A DNA stretch of 64,000 bases from assembly GCA_024330965.1 (NCBI GenBank), contig JANDJL010000014.1, positions 1 to 64,000 on the forward strand. The letters run 5' to 3'. Position 1 is the first letter of the stretch. Each line of letters starts with the position of its first letter. Shown here one piece after another: positions 51,743 to 60,898 of the stretch. The notes under the pieces were generated by a model. The model searched no databases, was not told the DNA's origin, and saw only the letters and a program-made list of their open reading frames with translations. Source of the stretch: Nitrospira sp. Lineage in GTDB: Bacteria > Nitrospirota > Nitrospiria > Nitrospirales > Nitrospiraceae. Made by a program: the position numbers and the translations under genes.

Positions 51743-52489
51743 TTACCGTTTGTAACGAATTTCTTCCCAGAGTCTCGCTTTTCGCAAACCGGCAGAGACA
51801 CAGTCAGTCACCGCACGGCCAATCAGGACTCCTAAGAGCGTATGGGTCCCGCTATAGCGGCAGAACACCCCTTCGCCCTTCCTCCGGGAGGCAATGACCA
51901 CCACATCGGTCCCAGTTCCGGTCGCTGGTCCCCCGCTGATCATGCTTGGCACTCCAGCCTCCATCAACACGGCGGTTTTGGCTTCAGTGGCCACCTGAAC
52001 CACTCCGACCATGGCGCTGCGTGATAACCGGCCGTTCGTGATGATGATCAGGTTGATCGTGCCCGGTTTCACCGAGACCCGTTGGAGAGCTTCAGCACCT
52101 TGGGTCGTCCCCCGCTCTCCAGCACGAACCGCATTGGTGATCCCTACCGTGGCAAAACACTCAACCCAGAGTGGCCCGGCCATGTACCGAGAGGTGACCA
52201 GCTGCGTCATTGGTACTGCCGTCATCAATCCGACCGTCTCGCCCTGGAGCCCATAGGAGGCAGCTACAGCTTTTAAACAACGGGCCGGGTCACCGAATCG
52301 CTGAGGGCGCCCCTTTTGAACTGCCGGCGTTCCATCGACGTGGTGATTGAGAATGTGCGAAGCGACACGCATGCCTCCCCCCTGGGGAGCAGAGGACAGG
52401 ACGAGATGAGGCCCTTGCAAGTCGATGAGCAAGGTGCTGCCAATCACGCGATAGGTCGTGCACACGCAACCGTCAACGATTTCATCCAT
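51743..52489 (-). CDS. cbiZ: Adenosylcobinamide amidohydrolase CbiZ
   Basis: This protein of about 248 residues has the CbiZ pattern: LSSAPQGGGMRVASHILNHH, GLMTAVPMTQLVTSRY, NLIIITNGRLSRSAMVGVVQ, and ATGTGTDVVVIASRR. CbiZ cuts the aminopropanol arm from adenosylcobinamide to give adenosylcobyric acid, letting the cell salvage and remodel foreign corrinoids with the wrong lower ligand. The ATG at 52489 overlaps the cobD stop (52482) by 8 bp, supporting this start. It is the last gene of the operon, next to CbiB and CobD, which rebuild the arm. Confidence 0.88.
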   Translation of the reverse strand: MDEIVDGCVCTTYRVIGSTLLIDLQGPHLVLSSAPQGGGMRVASHILNHHVDGTPAVQKGRPQRFGDPARCLKAVAASYGLQGETVGLMTAVPMTQLVTSRYMAGPLWVECFATVGITNAVRAGERGTTQGAEALQRVSVKPGTINLIIITNGRLSRSAMVGVVQVATEAKTAVLMEAGVPSMISGGPATGTGTDVVVIASRRKGEGVFCRYSGTHTLLGVLIGRAVTDCVSAGLRKARLWEEIRYKR

Positions 52490-53591
52490 GGGACTCAAGA
52501 AGAAGCTTCGAGAGGGACTCAATCAGTCGATCATTCTCCTGAGACGTTCGGACCGCAAGCCGAATCGACCGAGCCGACGAGCCAGGCACCGATGAGCAGT
52601 CACGGATCAACAGGCCTTCGTGCCGCAGCCGCTCGGTCACCACCCGTGCATGCCACCCCCGCGGCAGTTCAACAAACACATAGTTTGCGAGCGAGGGGAA
52701 GACCTGGCACCCAGGGATGGCCTTCAATGCCGAAACGAATCGCTCCCGTTCGCGCACCATAAAACGCCGACTCTTCTCCACATGGCTCCTGTCCCCCAGA
52801 GCAGCAAGAGCCGCGACCTGCCCCATGAGATTAACAGACCAATGGGGTAACTGCCGTTGCACCTGTCGGGCGACCGATCGGGCAGCCACGGCATAGCCGA
52901 CCCGTAGTCCCGGCAAGGCATAAAATTTGGTCATGCTGCGCAAGACAATGACGCGTGGCCATGATACTGCGTTCGGCAAGACCGACCACTGGGGGCAATA
53001 ATCGGCGAATGCTTCATCGACCACCAACCAGAGCCTTCGTTGAGCAGCAACCTTGGCCAATTCTGCAATGGCAGCGGGCGAACAGGCCTGTCCGGTTGGA
53101 CTGTTCGGGTTGCAGAGCACCAGTCCGTCGAGGGCGAGGTCTCTGCTTGCCTTTGAACGAAGACGCTCGCATAGCCGATCAACAGGAATGGCATAGTCCT
53201 CCTGCCGTCTCGCAAACATCAACCGGACTGTTCCCCCTGTCCGAGCCATGGCCCGTTCATATTCAGAAAAGGTCGGGTGGAGAACCAAAAGTCGCCGAAG
53301 ATGGAGCGCGTGGGGGAGTGCATTGATCAGTTCGATCGACCCGTTCCCTACGACGATCTGGTCGGGATCGATCCCCCACTGTTGCCCCAAGACCCGTCGC
53401 AATTCCCAACAAGAGGGGTCTGGATAGTGGGAGATCAATCTGCGAGCCGCGACAATCGCTTTCCAGACCGCCGGTGAAGGGCCCAGGGGGTTGATGCTGG
53501 CACTGAAATCCACCAACTCGGCGGGATCGCACCCAATCTCGCGTGCAACCGTATAGACGTTACCGCCGTGGACATCCTTCAGATGAGCCAT
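52482..53591 (-). CDS. cobD: Threonine-phosphate decarboxylase CobD (PLP enzyme)
   Basis: This protein of about 369 residues is a class I/II PLP aminotransferase-fold enzyme. It has LVDFSASINPLGPS near the start (typical CobD/CobC opening), DLALDGLVLCNPNSPTGQ, VDEAFADYCP, and the PLP Lys in RSMTKFYALPGLRVGY. CobD makes (R)-1-amino-2-propanol phosphate from L-threonine phosphate. The threonine kinase that would supply the substrate is not in the window. It overlaps cbiB, whose product uses this compound, by about 13 bp. Histidinol-phosphate aminotransferase is a close relative, but operon context decides. Confidence 0.9.
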   Translation of the reverse strand: MAHLKDVHGGNVYTVAREIGCDPAELVDFSASINPLGPSPAVWKAIVAARRLISHYPDPSCWELRRVLGQQWGIDPDQIVVGNGSIELINALPHALHLRRLLVLHPTFSEYERAMARTGGTVRLMFARRQEDYAIPVDRLCERLRSKASRDLALDGLVLCNPNSPTGQACSPAAIAELAKVAAQRRLWLVVDEAFADYCPQWSVLPNAVSWPRVIVLRSMTKFYALPGLRVGYAVAARSVARQVQRQLPHWSVNLMGQVAALAALGDRSHVEKSRRFMVRERERFVSALKAIPGCQVFPSLANYVFVELPRGWHARVVTERLRHEGLLIRDCSSVPGSSARSIRLAVRTSQENDRLIESLSKLLLESHG

Positions 53592-54535
53592 GTCCACCCA
53601 GCCGCTACGGCAACTCCCAAGAGCGTCGCCATAATCATCAGCCTCAAAGCCGCGACAATGTCACCGGGCTCTGGTGCCCGCCCCTCCGGATGCAGCAAGG
53701 GTCGCTCCTCAGGAATTCCCTCATAGAAGTTGATCCCTCCCAATCGCACACCCAAGAGACCAGCCATCGCAGCTTCCGGCCTTCCACTATTGGGACTCGG
53801 ATGGTTCCCCCCGTCTCGCTGAACCACACGCCACCCACGGCCCACGTGGTGGGACCGAGGAGCAATCACAGCAGCACTAAGAAGGAGTAGCCCGGCTGTG
53901 ATACGGGCGGGAATCCAGTTCGCCACATCGTCAAGACGGGCCGAGGCCCAACCGAACTCGATATACCGTTCATCACGATGGCCAACCATCGAATCGAGTG
54001 TGTTGATCGCCTTGTAGGCGAGAGCCAAGGGCACGCCGCCCAACGCCAAATAAAACAACGGTGCAATGATGCCGTCCGCCGTACTCTCCGCGATCGTCTC
54101 AACCGTTGCCCGTGAGATTTCCGAATCAGAGAGGTGAGCCGTATCCCGCCCCACAATCATCCCGACAGCTTGGCGTGCGGCAGGAAGGTCTCCGGCCAGC
54201 AACGGCCGTTCGACAGCTCGAACATGGTCCCACAAGTCACGCGCGGCCAACGTCGTCGAAGCCAGCCAGACCGTTACCACCGAGCCGAGCAGGCTGTCCA
54301 ACCGTTGGGCAAGACCGATCAGCCCGGCACTTACGCCAAACACGCAAGCCGGCAACCCGACAGCAAGGCCGATCCCGGCAAGCAACAATCCCTTTGAGCC
54401 CCGACATCTTTCGTGCAGGAATGCATCACACCAAGCGATACACCGCCCCATCAGCCGCACCGGATGGGGTATCCGCCGAGGATCGCCAATGAGAGCATCG
54501 AGCACAGCAGCGAGCACCAATTCCCCGGCAGTCAT
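53579..54535 (-). CDS. cbiB: Adenosylcobinamide-phosphate synthase CbiB
   Basis: This 318-residue inner-membrane protein has 4-5 membrane segments. Hallmarks are DALIGDPRRIPHPVRLMGR at the start, AESTADGIIAPLFYLALGGV, YKAINTLDSMVGHRDERY, and ARLDDVANWIPARITA. CbiB attaches aminopropanol phosphate (from CobD) to adenosylcobyric acid. The ATG at 54535 overlaps the cobS stop by ATGA, which decides the start over an upstream in-frame Met at 54562. The same enzyme is called CobD in some naming schemes. Confidence 0.93.
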   Translation of the reverse strand: MTAGELVLAAVLDALIGDPRRIPHPVRLMGRCIAWCDAFLHERCRGSKGLLLAGIGLAVGLPACVFGVSAGLIGLAQRLDSLLGSVVTVWLASTTLAARDLWDHVRAVERPLLAGDLPAARQAVGMIVGRDTAHLSDSEISRATVETIAESTADGIIAPLFYLALGGVPLALAYKAINTLDSMVGHRDERYIEFGWASARLDDVANWIPARITAGLLLLSAAVIAPRSHHVGRGWRVVQRDGGNHPSPNSGRPEAAMAGLLGVRLGGINFYEGIPEERPLLHPEGRAPEPGDIVAALRLMIMATLLGVAVAAGWTWLI

Positions 54536-55287
54536 GGCAGTCGAGGCAAGAGGGGAACACACAAGAGAAAAAGAATCTCGACCAGTTCATTTGTCGCTCC
54601 CAACATGTCACCGGTCACGCCACCGATCCGTCGGCAAAACCACTGTCGGGCCACAAACACCACCCCAGCTCCACCCACAACCACCAAGCAAGCATTGACC
54701 CATCCTAGTCCCAGTCCTACCCCCGCAAGCAAGACACCCGTGGCCATGCCGACATGTCGCCAGGACACATGGATCAAAAACGGACCGGCCAAGCCCCCTT
54801 CCGGCCTAGCAGGAGGAGAGAGCTGCGCAAGAAGCACCATTGACCAACGACCCACCGCCGGCATCGCCATCAACGCTGGTAACCGCACATCCTGTGGCAG
54901 GACAGTCAATCCAGCATAGCGGATGATCAACGAAAGACCGAGGGCGGTCGCTCCCATCGCCCCAATGGCAGGGTCTCTCATAATGCGAAGCCGCTCTTCC
55001 CGGTTGCGACCCCCAATCAGGCCATCCACCGTATCCGCCAGCCCATCTTGATGGAGACCTCGCGTCAGCCCAACCAACGCAGCCACCACGATCCCGCTGA
55101 CGACCGAAGGGTGAAAGAGATGACCCATCAGGAGATCAATCCCCGCGACCCCGCCGCCGATCACAAACCCGACAAGCGGATACCAAGACATCGAGGTGGC
55201 CAACTCAAGCGGACTCGGTTGATGATGATTCCGGCTGAGGGGAACGGCGGTGAGAAATTGCCAGGCAATGAGAAATGATCGCAGCAT
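54532..55287 (-). CDS. cobS: Adenosylcobinamide-GDP ribazoletransferase (cobalamin synthase) CobS
   Basis: This 251-residue polytopic membrane protein begins MLRSFLIAWQFLTAVPLS. It has the catalytic acidic motif GLHQDGLADTVDGLIGG and RNREERLRIMRDPAIGAMG, both diagnostic for CobS. About six to seven membrane segments follow. It joins adenosylcobinamide-GDP (from CobU) to alpha-ribazole phosphate (from CobT), the last assembly step, at the inner membrane. A 132-bp gap separates it from cobT; its stop overlaps cbiB by 4 bp. The ATG at 55287 is chosen over a frame-open start at 55317. Confidence 0.93.
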   Translation of the reverse strand: MLRSFLIAWQFLTAVPLSRNHHQPSPLELATSMSWYPLVGFVIGGGVAGIDLLMGHLFHPSVVSGIVVAALVGLTRGLHQDGLADTVDGLIGGRNREERLRIMRDPAIGAMGATALGLSLIIRYAGLTVLPQDVRLPALMAMPAVGRWSMVLLAQLSPPARPEGGLAGPFLIHVSWRHVGMATGVLLAGVGLGLGWVNACLVVVGGAGVVFVARQWFCRRIGGVTGDMLGATNELVEILFLLCVPLLPRLP

Positions 55288-55419
55288 GATCAGCCACCAC
55301 TGCCCATCACCAGCCACCGGAGAAGATCAAGAGCGCCAAGAGAAGTTCCAACTCCCTTCGGAGCCGAGGAGATCTCAGCTCGGGATTCGTCACTTGTGCT
55401 CTCCTACTCCACCACCAAC

Positions 55420-56499
55420 TCACTCGTCGGCCGACCGATCAGAAACCCCTGCCTCATCAAACGTGGCCATCTCCCTATAGAGTGTGATCGCCGCACACAC
55501 GAGACTCATCCCCAAGCAAGATCCGGTCCCTTCGCCGAGTCGAAGACCAAGATCCAGCAATGGCTTAAGGTCAAGATATTCAAGTAGGACTTGATGGCCG
55601 CGCTCAATCGATCGGTGGGAGGCGATGAGATACTCGCGACAGGAGGGAGCCAAGGCCACGGCAATGAGCGCTGCGGCACCGGTGATGAAGCCATCGAGGA
55701 CAACTGGCACACGAGCAGAGGAGGCACCGAGGATCACACCCACCAAGCCGCCAATCTCCAACCCACCAACCTTTGTCAAGACATCGAGCGGATCCAACGG
55801 GTCAGGCTGGTGGAGATCGATCGCCCGTTGGATAACCGAGACCTTGTGCATCAAGCGCCTATCGTCAATCCCGGTTCCATGGCCCGTCACCTCGCTGACC
55901 GATCTCCCCGTCATCACCGCCGTGATCGCGGCACTCGGTGTCGTGTTCCCGATTCCCATCTCGCCAAGCCCGATCAGGCCGATACCTTCCTGTACGGCGT
56001 CTCGTGCCAACCCGATCCCAATCAAAACAGCCTGCTCAGCCTCCTGTCTCGTCATCGCCGGCTCGACGGAGAAATTCCTGGTCCCCTTCCTGATTTTTCG
56101 ATCCAACAGACCTGGCAAGGGCCCAAAGTCATCATTCACCCCAATATCCACAACCCGAACCTCCACGCCAACGTGGCGGGCTAACACATTGACGGCGGCA
56201 CCCCCTCGCAAGAAATTGCGCACCATCTGAGGAGTGACCTCCTGCGGATAGGCACTGACCTGTTCTTTCGTGACCCCATGGTCCGCTGCCAAGGTGAAGA
56301 CAATCCCCCGTGGAACCGATGGGGTGATGAGCCCCGTCATCGCCACATAGGAGGCAGCCAGTTCTTCCAGTCGCCCGAGACTGCCAGGTGGCTTGGTCAG
56401 CCGATCAAGCCGTCCATAGGCCTGTCGAACCAAGTCCCTGTCGATCGGCTGGACGCGACGGCAAACCTCCTGAATCGATGCTGTTTCCTTCGGTGTCAT
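55420..56499 (-). CDS. cobT: Nicotinate-nucleotide-dimethylbenzimidazole phosphoribosyltransferase CobT
   Basis: This 359-residue enzyme has the signature LTKPPGSLGRLEELA near residue 35, GEMGIGNTTPSAAITAVMTG, and a late EGTGSCLGMSLV; the catalytic Glu lies in the C-terminal part near the bound base. It activates dimethylbenzimidazole to alpha-ribazole phosphate using nicotinate mononucleotide. BluB encoded in the same operon makes the base. The ATG overlaps the cobU stop by 4 bp. Confidence 0.95.
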   Translation of the reverse strand: MTPKETASIQEVCRRVQPIDRDLVRQAYGRLDRLTKPPGSLGRLEELAASYVAMTGLITPSVPRGIVFTLAADHGVTKEQVSAYPQEVTPQMVRNFLRGGAAVNVLARHVGVEVRVVDIGVNDDFGPLPGLLDRKIRKGTRNFSVEPAMTRQEAEQAVLIGIGLARDAVQEGIGLIGLGEMGIGNTTPSAAITAVMTGRSVSEVTGHGTGIDDRRLMHKVSVIQRAIDLHQPDPLDPLDVLTKVGGLEIGGLVGVILGASSARVPVVLDGFITGAAALIAVALAPSCREYLIASHRSIERGHQVLLEYLDLKPLLDLGLRLGEGTGSCLGMSLVCAAITLYREMATFDEAGVSDRSADE

Positions 56500-57056
56500 T
56501 TCAATCGAAGGGGGATTCCGCTCACCACGAAATAGACCTCATCGGCCTTCGCGGCGACCTGTTGGTTGATCCGACCAGCCAGATCACGAAATGCTCGCGA
56601 TGACCGATCTGCAGGAACGAGCCCCAGTCCCAATTCATTGCTCACCATGATCACTCTGGCGTTTGTTTGTTTCAGGGTCCGAAGGAGCACGGCCGTTTTC
56701 TCTTGGATAGTAGAATCCTTCTCGCCAGCCATCACGAGGTTGGTTAACCAGAGGGTGAGACAGTCGAGGAGAATCGTTCGATAATGGGGGCCTTCTTTGG
56801 CGGCCCAGCTTTCCACGTCGATCGGGATCTCCACTGTGTGCCAATCCGGTGCACGCGAAGCCCGATGCCGAGCGATCCGCTCAGCCATCTCCTCATCTAA
56901 CCCCTGTCCGGTGGCAATGAACGCACGAGGGTGGTCATTTCCAGCCAACCGAAGCGCCACCTCACTCTTGCCCGACGAAGCCCCTCCCAAGACTAGAATC
57001 AGACGGGTTCTTGGTCTTCTTCCCAATCGATGTTTACCCTCCTTGACCACTCGCAT
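56496..57056 (-). CDS. cobU: Adenosylcobinamide kinase/GTP transferase CobU
   Basis: This 186-residue P-loop enzyme has Walker A GGASSGKSEVAL, a Thr/Gly loop FIATGQGLDEEM, RIARHRASRAPDWHT (the guanylylated His region), and LLDCLTLWLTNLV. It phosphorylates adenosylcobinamide and transfers GMP to it. The ATG at 57056 has GGGAG 4 bases upstream and gives the usual protein length; in-frame starts further upstream overlap the adenosyltransferase gene more deeply. Its stop overlaps the cobT start by 4 bp, so the two are translationally coupled. Confidence 0.93.
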   Translation of the reverse strand: MRVVKEGKHRLGRRPRTRLILVLGGASSGKSEVALRLAGNDHPRAFIATGQGLDEEMAERIARHRASRAPDWHTVEIPIDVESWAAKEGPHYRTILLDCLTLWLTNLVMAGEKDSTIQEKTAVLLRTLKQTNARVIMVSNELGLGLVPADRSSRAFRDLAGRINQQVAAKADEVYFVVSGIPLRLK

Positions 57057-57630
57057 GGCGCTCCCACAAGAATTCCGGCTCTCCCTGTTTCTTGGCGACC
57101 CACCGAGCGAGAACAAAGAAGGTATCACTCAGGCGGTTTACGAAGGCGAGAATGGTCGGATCGACCGGTTCTGCTTTGGACAGGGCCACACAGACCCGTT
57201 CGGCCCTGCGGCAGACCGTTCGAGCCTGATGCAGGAAGCACGACACCGCACCCCCACCTGGCAAGATAAATTCCCGCAACGGTTCTAGCTCTTCTTGACA
57301 GTTGTCGATCAATCGTTCGAGTCGTGCCACATCCTCTCCTGTCACCTGAGGCATGTGACGGAAGGTCTGGCCTGGCGCGGTGGCCAAGAGGCTCCCGACA
57401 TCGAAGAGCTTGTTCTGAATCCAACGGAGCTCACCTTCCAACCGTTCCTTTGCAGGATCGTTCTCCCCAGCCTCTCTGTTCAGGGCCCGAATGACCCCGA
57501 CCGCCGCATTGACCTCGTCGATCGTCCCGTAGGCTTCAACCCTGAGACTATCCTTCCACACCTCCTGGCCACCGGCGAGCCTCGTTTTTCCCGCATCGCC
57601 CGTCCTTGTGTAGACTTTGGTGATCCGCAT
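57034..57630 (-). CDS. PduO-type ATP:cob(I)alamin adenosyltransferase
   Basis: This 198-residue enzyme has the PduO-type marks: YTRTGDAGKTRLAGG at residues 7-21 (ATP-binding), the middle EELEPLREFILPGG, and RTVCRRAERVCVAL plus NRLSDTFFVLARW (cob(I)alamin/ATP contacts). It forms the carbon-cobalt bond of adenosylcobalamin. It is not of the CobA/BtuR P-loop type. AGGGGA precedes the ATG. Its 5' end overlaps the bluB gene by 83 bp, an unusually long overlap. Confidence 0.93.
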   Translation of the reverse strand: MRITKVYTRTGDAGKTRLAGGQEVWKDSLRVEAYGTIDEVNAAVGVIRALNREAGENDPAKERLEGELRWIQNKLFDVGSLLATAPGQTFRHMPQVTGEDVARLERLIDNCQEELEPLREFILPGGGAVSCFLHQARTVCRRAERVCVALSKAEPVDPTILAFVNRLSDTFFVLARWVAKKQGEPEFLWERHASGQGG

Positions 57631-58315
57631 CGATGTCCCCTTTCTGCTTGTACGTCCGATTGCCCCAGACCTCTGAGTGGATCAACCGCTCAAGTGGAAT
57701 CCGCCTCCTCCACCCAACCGTTTCAAGGTCAGGCCGCTCCTCAAAGACGGAGACATAGCCCAGGCAGAGATAGGCAACAACGGTCACCGTCTTCGGTACA
57801 CCAAGCAGGGCTTTGAGCTTATCATGGTCCACAATACTGACCCACCCGACACCGATCCCCTCGGCCCTCGCAGCCAGCCAGAGGTTCTGGACCGCGCAGC
57901 AGGTGCTATACAAATCAGTCGCCCAGACGGTAGAGCGGCCAAGGACGTGCGGGCCTCCCCGACGCCTGCTACAGGTGACGCAGAGATTGACCGGAGCTTC
58001 TTCGATCCCTTCTAATTTGAGCTGCCGATACAGGTGACCTTTCTTCCCTTTGTATCGCCTGGCAGCATCGGCGTTCGCCTCCAGAAATAACCGTTTCACC
58101 GCACCTTTTGTGGCAGGGTCCCGAATCACGATGAAATCCCACGGCTGCATGAACCCGACTGATCCGGCATGGTGCGCCGCCGTGAGCAGCCGGATGAAGA
58201 CTTCCTCCGGGATCGGATCTGGAAGAAAGTTGCGGCGCACATCCCGCCGTTCAACAATCGCTCGATAGACGGCGGCCCGTTCGGCATCGGAGAATCGACC
58301 AGGGATGGTCGTCAT
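57548..58315 (-). CDS. bluB: 5,6-dimethylbenzimidazole synthase BluB
   Basis: This 255-residue flavin-destructase of the nitroreductase fold opens SDAERAAVYRAIVERRDVRR. It shows FLPDPIPEEVFIRLLTAAHH, AGSVGFMQPWDFIVIRD (the GSVGxMQPW BluB mark), and GIGVGWVSIVD. It turns reduced FMN into dimethylbenzimidazole, the lower ligand used by CobT. GAGGAGG just before the ATG at 58315 decides the start; the frame is open to 58432. The last 30 residues, which overlap the adenosyltransferase gene by 83 bp, are beyond the usual BluB end. Confidence 0.92.
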   Translation of the reverse strand: MTTIPGRFSDAERAAVYRAIVERRDVRRNFLPDPIPEEVFIRLLTAAHHAGSVGFMQPWDFIVIRDPATKGAVKRLFLEANADAARRYKGKKGHLYRQLKLEGIEEAPVNLCVTCSRRRGGPHVLGRSTVWATDLYSTCCAVQNLWLAARAEGIGVGWVSIVDHDKLKALLGVPKTVTVVAYLCLGYVSVFEERPDLETVGWRRRIPLERLIHSEVWGNRTYKQKGDIDADHQSLHKDGRCGKNEARRWPGGVEG

Positions 58316-58349
58316 GCCTCCTCCTCTTGGGCAAACCTGCACCCTGCAT

Positions 58350-58544
58350 CTAGCCAGATCGCGGCCCCAGCTCCCCGCTCGCAATTTTTTCGAGACAGAA
58401 CGGGCAAAGACAATCCTGATACCGGGCCGCAATCCAATCCATCTGGACCTCAGTGATCGTCACCCTGCTACACCAACACTGATAGCCGCCGCACTGGAAC
58501 ACCTGCCCGCAACATTCGCACGTTTTCTGAACAGGCCCCCTCAT
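58350..58544 (-). CDS. Small Cys-rich CWC-type protein
   Basis: This 64-residue protein has eight cysteines in the cysteine-rich CWC pattern: TCECCGQVFQCGGYQCWC near the start and DCLCPFCLEKI at the end, with a Tyr/Asp between. The Cys arrangement suggests two metal sites, probably zinc. Its function is unknown. It lies between btuB and bluB in the B12 operon, 34 bp before the bluB start, so it should be under the same riboswitch. Whether it has a B12-related task is open. Confidence 0.75.
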   Translation of the reverse strand: MRGPVQKTCECCGQVFQCGGYQCWCSRVTITEVQMDWIAARYQDCLCPFCLEKIASGELGPRSG

Positions 58545-58625
58545 GGGGAGTTTTTCCCTCTCAGATCAGTTTCAGCTCCGATCGATGGAACGGCCCCACC
58601 GTCCCCGCAGCCCTCACTGACAGAG

Positions 58626-60668
58626 TTAGAGGGGGAGGTCATGATTCACCCTCACCCCGCCGTAAATGGAACGGATCGGTGTCCCAAACGGAAAAATTTC
58701 CTCGTATTTTTCGTTAAAGAGGTTGTCAACCCGCACGTAGGCCTGCCAGTTCTTCGTCACGTTGTAGGAGGCTGCCAGATTGACCACGTTAAACGTGCCA
58801 AGGGCCCGAGCGGGAGAGTTGGTCAGATTATCATGTCGATTGCCCACAAACCGGTAGTCGATATCAAGTCGCAAGGCCTCGATTGGTGAATAAGAGAATC
58901 CGACTGTCCCCTGATCGACCGGCCAGCGGGGAAGCCGCTTGTTCCCGCCCAACCCCAGCGTCGAACTGTCGAACGCGCGAGTCAGGGTATAGGTATATTG
59001 CCCCCGCACCTCCAGCCCTTTGAACAGGGTAAGGCGAAATGCAAATTCCCATCCTTGAGCCTTTGCCTCCGCCACATTGATCGGGCAGAAACCAAAGGAA
59101 CCGGGCGGGCAGAGGGGGCCGCCTGAGGTGAATTGGATCAAGTTCTGAAACCGATTCCAAAAATATCCCGCACTCACATGCAGTCGATCGTTAAACAGAC
59201 TCTGTTCGACCGCCGCATCGAGGCTAAGGCTTTTCTCCGGCTTCAGATTGGGATTACCAAATCCCTGAAAGAATAAATCGTTCAACGTCGGTGCCTTGAA
59301 CCCTGTCCCATAACTCCCTCGAAATCTCGTGCCGGTTTCTTTGACATGGTAGCCACCGGTCACGCGATAGGTCGTGGCGTCTTCGAACCGGTTGTAACTG
59401 TCGTGCCGCCCACCCGCTGTGAAAAACAATCGATCCCACAGGTTCACCTGGGCCTGGGCGAAACCGGCATTGGACGAGAGAATCCGAGCCGGTTCCGCTG
59501 CGCCGTAGAACCTGGGGGAATCGCCTTCATCCCTGCGCAATTGATAGCCGGCGGTGAGTATTACCCACTCGCCGATCCGAACATCGTTTTGCCATTCCAG
59601 TCGGCGGTTCAAAACCTCAAGATCGCTTGAAAAGGGAGTGAAGCAAGCGTCGAAATTCAGGAAGCACGACGTCGGGCTGGCCGAGATGAACTGTCTGGTG
59701 TTGAGATTGAACCCGGCGTTGCCGCTCTCGCTCTTTAATCGCTGGTTCGATTGCGAGAGCGTCAAGAGAGAAGTCCACCATGACGTCATCGGCTGCCGCC
59801 AGGTGCCATTGAGGATGAGATTCCGATTCGTCGATCGTGCACCGAAGACATCGGCCGGAGCGCCGCTGTCGGCGAACCCGTCGAAACTCAGCCGCGAATC
59901 ATACCAACGCATGTTGAACTCAAGACGGCCGTCTTTCGGCAGCTCCGCGCCGATCTTGGCTGATACCTGTGTATTGTGGAACCCATCGTTTTCGAAGGCT
60001 CCCCTTCGATAATTGATTGCTGAAAAACTGCTGGTATCCCACCGTGAAACAGACACAGAAAAATCAAAAGGCCCTTTCGCTCCAGACAGATGCCCGCCCT
60101 CCCGAAAGGTCGCGAACGACCCATACTCGAAGAAGGCGCCGATATTCGGCTTGCCGGTTCCTTTCTTCGTATAGATGTTGATCACCCCGCCGATGGCATC
60201 CGAGCCGTACAACATCCCCTGCGCGCCACGGAGGATTTCGATCCGGTCGATGTTCTCAACCGTTAAGCTAGAGAAGTCGTAGGCACCAGTGGTAGGACTA
60301 TTGACGATTACACCATCGATCAAGACCAAGGTGTGCCTCGCAAAGGCTCCCCGCATTTTTACCGTGGCCTCAGTACCGGGCCCGCCGCTTGAGGTGGCGA
60401 AGACGCCCTGCGCCAAGCGCAGCCCGTCAATGACGGTCTTGATCCCCTTTTGCTCCAATTCCTCGCCAGTGATGACCTCGACGGCACTGGTCGTTTGCCT
60501 GGTGGGAAGATCCGTTTTCGTCGCACTCACCACGACGTCTGGTGTCTGAAGGGTCTCGGATCTGCTGGCCATAGCAAGATCCTGGCAATAGGCTGAAGGA
60601 AGACCGGTAAACGACCAGGACACAACGATGACAAGAGCGCGCCCCACGCGCAAACCAAAACGACTCAT
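58626..60668 (-). CDS. btuB: TonB-dependent outer-membrane receptor, BtuB-like
   Basis: This 680-residue protein has a signal peptide (residues 1-28, ending SAYCQD), a TonB-box-like PDVVVSATKT, a plug domain (SAVEVITGEELEQKGIKTVI, VLIDGVIVNS, RIEILRGAQGMLYGSDAIGG), and a 22-strand barrel with the late SYNVTKNWQAYVRVDNLFNE. The cobalamin riboswitch directly upstream and the downstream B12 genes make corrinoid uptake its likely role. GGGAGG precedes the ATG. The final residue is Leu rather than the usual aromatic. Confidence 0.9.
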   Translation of the reverse strand: MSRFGLRVGRALVIVVSWSFTGLPSAYCQDLAMASRSETLQTPDVVVSATKTDLPTRQTTSAVEVITGEELEQKGIKTVIDGLRLAQGVFATSSGGPGTEATVKMRGAFARHTLVLIDGVIVNSPTTGAYDFSSLTVENIDRIEILRGAQGMLYGSDAIGGVINIYTKKGTGKPNIGAFFEYGSFATFREGGHLSGAKGPFDFSVSVSRWDTSSFSAINYRRGAFENDGFHNTQVSAKIGAELPKDGRLEFNMRWYDSRLSFDGFADSGAPADVFGARSTNRNLILNGTWRQPMTSWWTSLLTLSQSNQRLKSESGNAGFNLNTRQFISASPTSCFLNFDACFTPFSSDLEVLNRRLEWQNDVRIGEWVILTAGYQLRRDEGDSPRFYGAAEPARILSSNAGFAQAQVNLWDRLFFTAGGRHDSYNRFEDATTYRVTGGYHVKETGTRFRGSYGTGFKAPTLNDLFFQGFGNPNLKPEKSLSLDAAVEQSLFNDRLHVSAGYFWNRFQNLIQFTSGGPLCPPGSFGFCPINVAEAKAQGWEFAFRLTLFKGLEVRGQYTYTLTRAFDSSTLGLGGNKRLPRWPVDQGTVGFSYSPIEALRLDIDYRFVGNRHDNLTNSPARALGTFNVVNLAASYNVTKNWQAYVRVDNLFNEKYEEIFPFGTPIRSIYGGVRVNHDLPL

Positions 60669-60702
60669 GGCAACCTCCCTTTAGCTCGAAGAGGGTTGAG
60701 AT

Positions 60703-60898
60703 ATGCCGTCAGACGGGTCTCCTGACTTGCGGCTCCCCGCTCCCCTGCGCCTTCCCATGCGCCAAGGCGCACAGTGGCCTGTTGCAGAGTTGCTCCCCGC
60801 TTACAGTGGCGGCACCGTGATGGCTTTGCACCATCTTCCCCGGCGCTGACGGTTGATCAGTTCGACTCCCCTTTCCGAAGATGAGATGGCATCCCTCG
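60703..60898 (-). promoter_or_regulatory. Cobalamin (adenosylcobalamin) riboswitch
   Basis: Read on the minus strand, the leader has the expected order of conserved parts. GATGCC comes near the 5' end, then GGAAAGGGGA, then CGGTGCCGCCACTGTAAGCG. The B12 box AAGTCAGGAGACC follows, complementary to 60716-60728. The element ends about 35 bases before the btuB ATG. It should turn btuB and probably the downstream operon off when B12 is plentiful. The sequence match is strong; the exact ends are approximate. Confidence 0.93.
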
